Assembly: GCA_023333565.1 (NCBI GenBank)
Contig: JAJKFH010000052.1
Span: forward strand, 124,001-188,000
Length of the DNA: 64,000 bases
Source: Puffinus mauretanicus
Taxonomy: Eukaryota > Chordata > Aves > Procellariiformes > Procellariidae
Reading direction: 5' to 3'
Shown: one piece after another, positions 60,801-64,000 of the stretch
Layout of the letters: the number at the start of each line of letters is the position of its first letter
Position numbering within the stretch: position 1 is the first letter of the stretch
Translations under genes and position numbers: made by a program
Notes under the pieces: generated by a model
The model's input: the letters and a program-made list of their open reading frames with translations, nothing else
The model's database searches: none
What the model was told of the DNA's origin: nothing

Positions 60801-61451
60801 CACCGATGGGTAAGGAAGTTAGGTCCTTTCCTCTCCCTAAAGTCAATGAGGTAATTTTAACTTTCAAATGACTAGGCAATTTAGGAGCCAAAGTAACAAT
60901 TGAAGACGGCTTAGGCTTTTGTCCTAGGTCCTAGATTCTTACTTAATGGAAATGGGCCCATTTCCCACTCATTTCAGTGGCACATAGTTACGTAAACGTT
61001 TAGCTAAAACTAGCCCCAAATACTCCTGAAAGTATATGTCCCCTTGAAATTCCAGATAATGATTGCCGACTTTAAGGAGCAAAATAACCCAGTGACAATG
61101 ACCAGCGAGTCTCTTAGATATGTTGATTACAGGAAACATGAAAAACATAAGTTGTGGTCTTGTAATCTATCTCACAGTTGTTGAGCTGAGTCCAACACTG
61201 ACTATCCACTGAAGTCAATAAATTTATATTACCTGGCCTGCCAGAGAAGAAGTTTCCTCCTCAAAGAGATCGTTGCAATTTATTTCCCAGCACTAAAATA
61301 CTACTCACATGTCTATGTAAAATTTTTAACTATGGAATGCTGTAAATGATATTTCTGCTGAGTAGTTACATAATATCTGACAACTAATTGCTTCAGTAGT
61401 CAGATTTGCTTGTTAACTTTAAATTAGTATGTAAGGCAAGCTAAACATTAC

Positions 61452-61559
61452 CTTGATTTTCTTCCAGCTTCCCAATTGTTTCTATCTGCTCAACAAGGTC
61501 GTTTGAGTTCCACTGGCTCATACCTATGAGAATGGCACTTTTTCCTTCCACCACCTCTT
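61452..61559 (-). CDS. PITPNM3: PITPNM3 exon: GKSAILIGMSQWNSNDLVEQ segment (36 codons)
   Basis: The acceptor is TGTTTTCCTCCTACAG and the donor AATCAAG|GTAATG. It enters in phase 1 (completing G|AA = Glu) and leaves in phase 1, encoding E-EVVEGKSAILIGMSQWNS then NDLVEQIETIGKLEENQ-G. The block ILIGMSQWNSNDLVEQIET is the strongest PITPNM3 signature in the window. In human PITPNM3, as I recall it, the preceding exon ends with the VAP-binding FFAT-type motif EFFDAR, so the first Glu here would be its last residue; the rest of that motif was not found in this window. The start codon lies upstream, beyond 64000. Confidence 0.95.
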
Positions 61560-64000
61560 CTGTAGGAGGAAAACAGGAGAACAGAATAAATTGCAGTGAC
61601 AAACAAGAGAAAAAGACAAGGTGAGAACCAGTAATTGAGAGAGAAATAAACACTCATCGTGGTACCTAATGGGAATATATAACAGGTTAGCACATGCAGG
61701 ACTCTCCAGGAAAGCTTCTTGCTTACTGATATGCCCTACAGCATACCTACATGATCCATGTATTGTGTGCAGGAAAACCATGGAAAAGAGAGGACTGCCT
61801 GAATTTTTGCTCTTACTTTGAGCAGTCACTTTAAAACAAAGTTTATAATAAATTACTTTGAGTGTTTAATATCAAGTAACAGAATTATTCAGAATTCTTC
61901 CCCCCTCTTGGAAAAAAAATCGGGGTTTTTTTTCACTTATTTTGAAGCATTGCAGAATGAAAACCCCATAAAGTAATTACACACATCTGTGGTTTTTTCC
62001 TAATAGCTGACAAAAACTTCACTTAACCTACGAGTTTTGCCCAACCCACAGTTCTCATTCTTCAGTTTCTAAAAACTGAAAATACTTTCAGTATTAAAGC
62101 ACCAACCTGTCATTTTTTTTTTCCCATGAAATGACATTTCATGAAGGCTGACAATAAACTAGAACTATTTTCTGACCAGAATTCACATAAATATTTTTTA
62201 TTTAATATTTACACCAGCCCTGGGAAGCAATTTAGTAGGCTGGAAGCCTAGGGATACTCTCTTTCTTATGGGACTGGACGGAGCAAAAATGCTTCAGAGT
62301 ACATGCACTGAAAAAGACAAAAGCTTGCTACTATCAGTATCACTGTAAGCTTCTTGAAAAACAAGTGGCCTTTTTGTTCTAAAGCCTCTCACCTGATACA
62401 GGAATACAAACACTGCACTTTCACAGATATAATTCAGTCACCACTAACCCTGCCTCCATAATCCAGTAGCAACATGAACAAAAAACCTGATTTTCTGTAG
62501 GTGATACGTGTGAAAATGCTGTAATAATACTGTTGAACTAGTAACTCTATCTAGCACTGATGTAATTATATAATACATATTGATTATATACTTATACTGT
62601 AGCATAATCAAAATAGTCCACAATAGTTAACAAACTATATGAGCTGCTCAGAAAATGAATACAACACTTTCGAACATGTAAGGGAAACCTCAGACAATAT
62701 ACTGGGACTTTTATCAGTCATACACTGGCAGTTCAACATTCATTTCAGCCTGAAAATAGAGCTATAAATGTGTCTATAATTAAAAGCATTTTAAAGTTTA
62801 CTATATATCACAATTTTAACCTGTAAGTAGTATTTTCCTACTGGCCTGAAGTGAAAGTGTCTCTGTAAAAGTCAACATTACACCATCAATATTAGCCAGT
62901 AGATTTCAATATCCTAAAATTCTGACTTCAGAACATTCAAAAGGCAGAGCAGGAGCAAGAATGGACACAGAGACAAGTTTAAGGCTTTTCAAGCATGTTT
63001 TTTCCCCTTTTATCAAAACCACCTGTACTACATAAAGCTTTAAATCTTCATCCAGAGACACAGAGACATAATGGAATGGCACCAAGCCCACAGCACAGAG
63101 AATCAGCTATTTAATTGGGATCCCATCCAGGGATCTGGGGAGGTGGGAAAAGCTGAAAGCACAAAACACAAACCGTAGATACTCTCTCTCTCTCAAAAAA
63201 AAAAAAAGAAAACCCAAAACCACAAACAGGCCTAGAAGCTGTAGGAAAACACTTTCTTCCAATTTAACAGCTGTTTGGCAAGAAGGGTGCATTAGTCCTT
63301 TCTGAATAAATTTACTAAAAGCATTTCAGCCTGGCTGTATACAGCCCAGAACGGTCTTTGTACATAGGGTGAGTACACAGAAAAAAAAAAACAACGTAGA
63401 ATGAATAACCACGGTTCTTTACTTGTCAAGGCAGATTCAGAAAATGGGTCAAATTCTGCCCTCTCTTACTGCCTTCTGTAGAGAGAAGGGCTCTATTATG
63501 GGAGTAAACACAGAAGAATTTGGCCAGAACATTTCTGGCTAAAATGGTCCACATTTTCAAACAAAAAAAGAAACGTGAGGTTGTTGGCAACGAGACCTTG
63601 CAGTGGGCCTCTAAGTGATTTAAAAATTTATGTTCTCTCATGTTCTCTCATATGTACCTCTCTCATTTGGAGAGATGTTGGTACTGGGGAGGAGGAAAGT
63701 GGATCTGTATAAAGGCTTTTCAATCACTTCATAGTCATCACCATATCTTATCTCCCCCTAAGTCCTACCTTTTAGAAACAAACACTAATAAAGGTCATTT
63801 GTCAGATTTATCAGAGAAGCTGGATCCGGCAAAGCCCCTACTGGACTTGATGCAATCTCGGCTGCTCCCTGAGGCAAAGAAAATCAACCACTTAGAACAG
63901 CATTTTGCTCGGGTTTTTGTCACTTTCTCTCAGGAAGGCTGATTTACTTGAAGCTCTGTAAGGAGGGAGGGAATGAGCCATGGGGTGGCTCTGGAGCGCC
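61560..64000 (-). other. PITPNM3: PITPNM3 intron upstream of first placed exon (partial)
   Basis: This should be the 3' part of the intron leading to the exon at 61559. I looked for the expected upstream acidic segment (a DEFFDARE-like coding sequence followed by a donor on the minus strand) and did not see it. The content is AT-rich unique sequence with short A-rich and CT-rich runs near 63.18 and 63.38 kb. No repeat family was recognised. Confidence 0.7.

Larger units (their letters stand above)
43097..61451 (-). other. PITPNM3: PITPNM3 intron (18,355 bp)
   Basis: This phase-1 intron has donor AATCAAG|GTAATGTT and acceptor CCTTTTGCAG. It contains two related solo LTRs (44.65-45.25 and 51.65-52.16 kb), one LTR 5' part (53.66-54.46 kb), one CR1 tail (51.4 kb), a possible MIR remnant (43.7 kb) and several small direct repeats. 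The stretches 45.3-51.3, 52.2-53.1 and 54.6-61.4 kb are AT-rich unique sequence in which I see no supportable gene. The plus-strand 120-codon ORF at 55986-56348 has no recognisable domain. Confidence 0.88.

Overview
The window is vertebrate nuclear DNA, almost certainly from a bird. CR1 LINE fragments carry the characteristic avian 3' tail (TTCCAACC..ATTCTATG). The long terminal repeats are of bird ERV types, and the coding exons are small and widely spaced. No bacterial-type genes, rRNA, tRNA or CRISPR arrays were seen.

One host gene is supported: PITPNM3 (membrane-associated phosphatidylinositol transfer protein 3, also Nir1/RDGBA3), on the minus strand and running through the whole window. 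Six coding exons with canonical splice sites were placed at 61452-61559, 43049-43096, 19727-19803, 17298-17533, 9413-9602 and 6478-6597, in transcription order. Their phases join without a break (1, 1, 0, 2, 0, 0) into 779 nt, about 260 codons, from just after the N-terminus to the GDCIG nucleophile-elbow segment before the DDHD domain. The first coding exon(s) lie beyond 64000, and the DDHD and LNS2 exons lie beyond position 1. The 48-nt exon at 43049-43096 was found by splice-site and phase reasoning and is too short for ordinary ORF calling.

The rest is intron: about 2.8, 7.7, 2.2, 23.2 and 18.4 kb between placed exons, plus two partial introns at the window edges. Regions: 1-6.5 kb, partial intron with a purine-rich tract and a speculative 90-nt cassette exon at 72-161; 6.5-20 kb, four exons with short introns, one CR1 tail and some G-rich tracts; 20-26.4 kb, a CR1 cluster with a probable nested insertion and one well-preserved copy; 28-29.5 kb, two fragments of one LTR family and a CR1, all in gene-sense orientation; 33-39 kb, CR1 remnants, a strong G-quadruplex motif and a perfect 39-bp tandem duplication; 44.6-45.3 kb and 51.6-52.2 kb, two related solo LTRs with an intact TGACGTCA box; 53.6-54.5 kb, the 5' part of another LTR with an internal minisatellite; 61.4 kb, the most upstream exon in view.

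No new multi-gene system was found. The points most worth following are the exon structure of PITPNM3 (symmetric 48-nt exon, Cys at the nucleophile position), LTR-borne CRE/TATA promoters inside its largest introns, a 45-bp direct repeat around one LTR that is too long to be a retroviral target duplication, and the orientation bias of the mobile elements.
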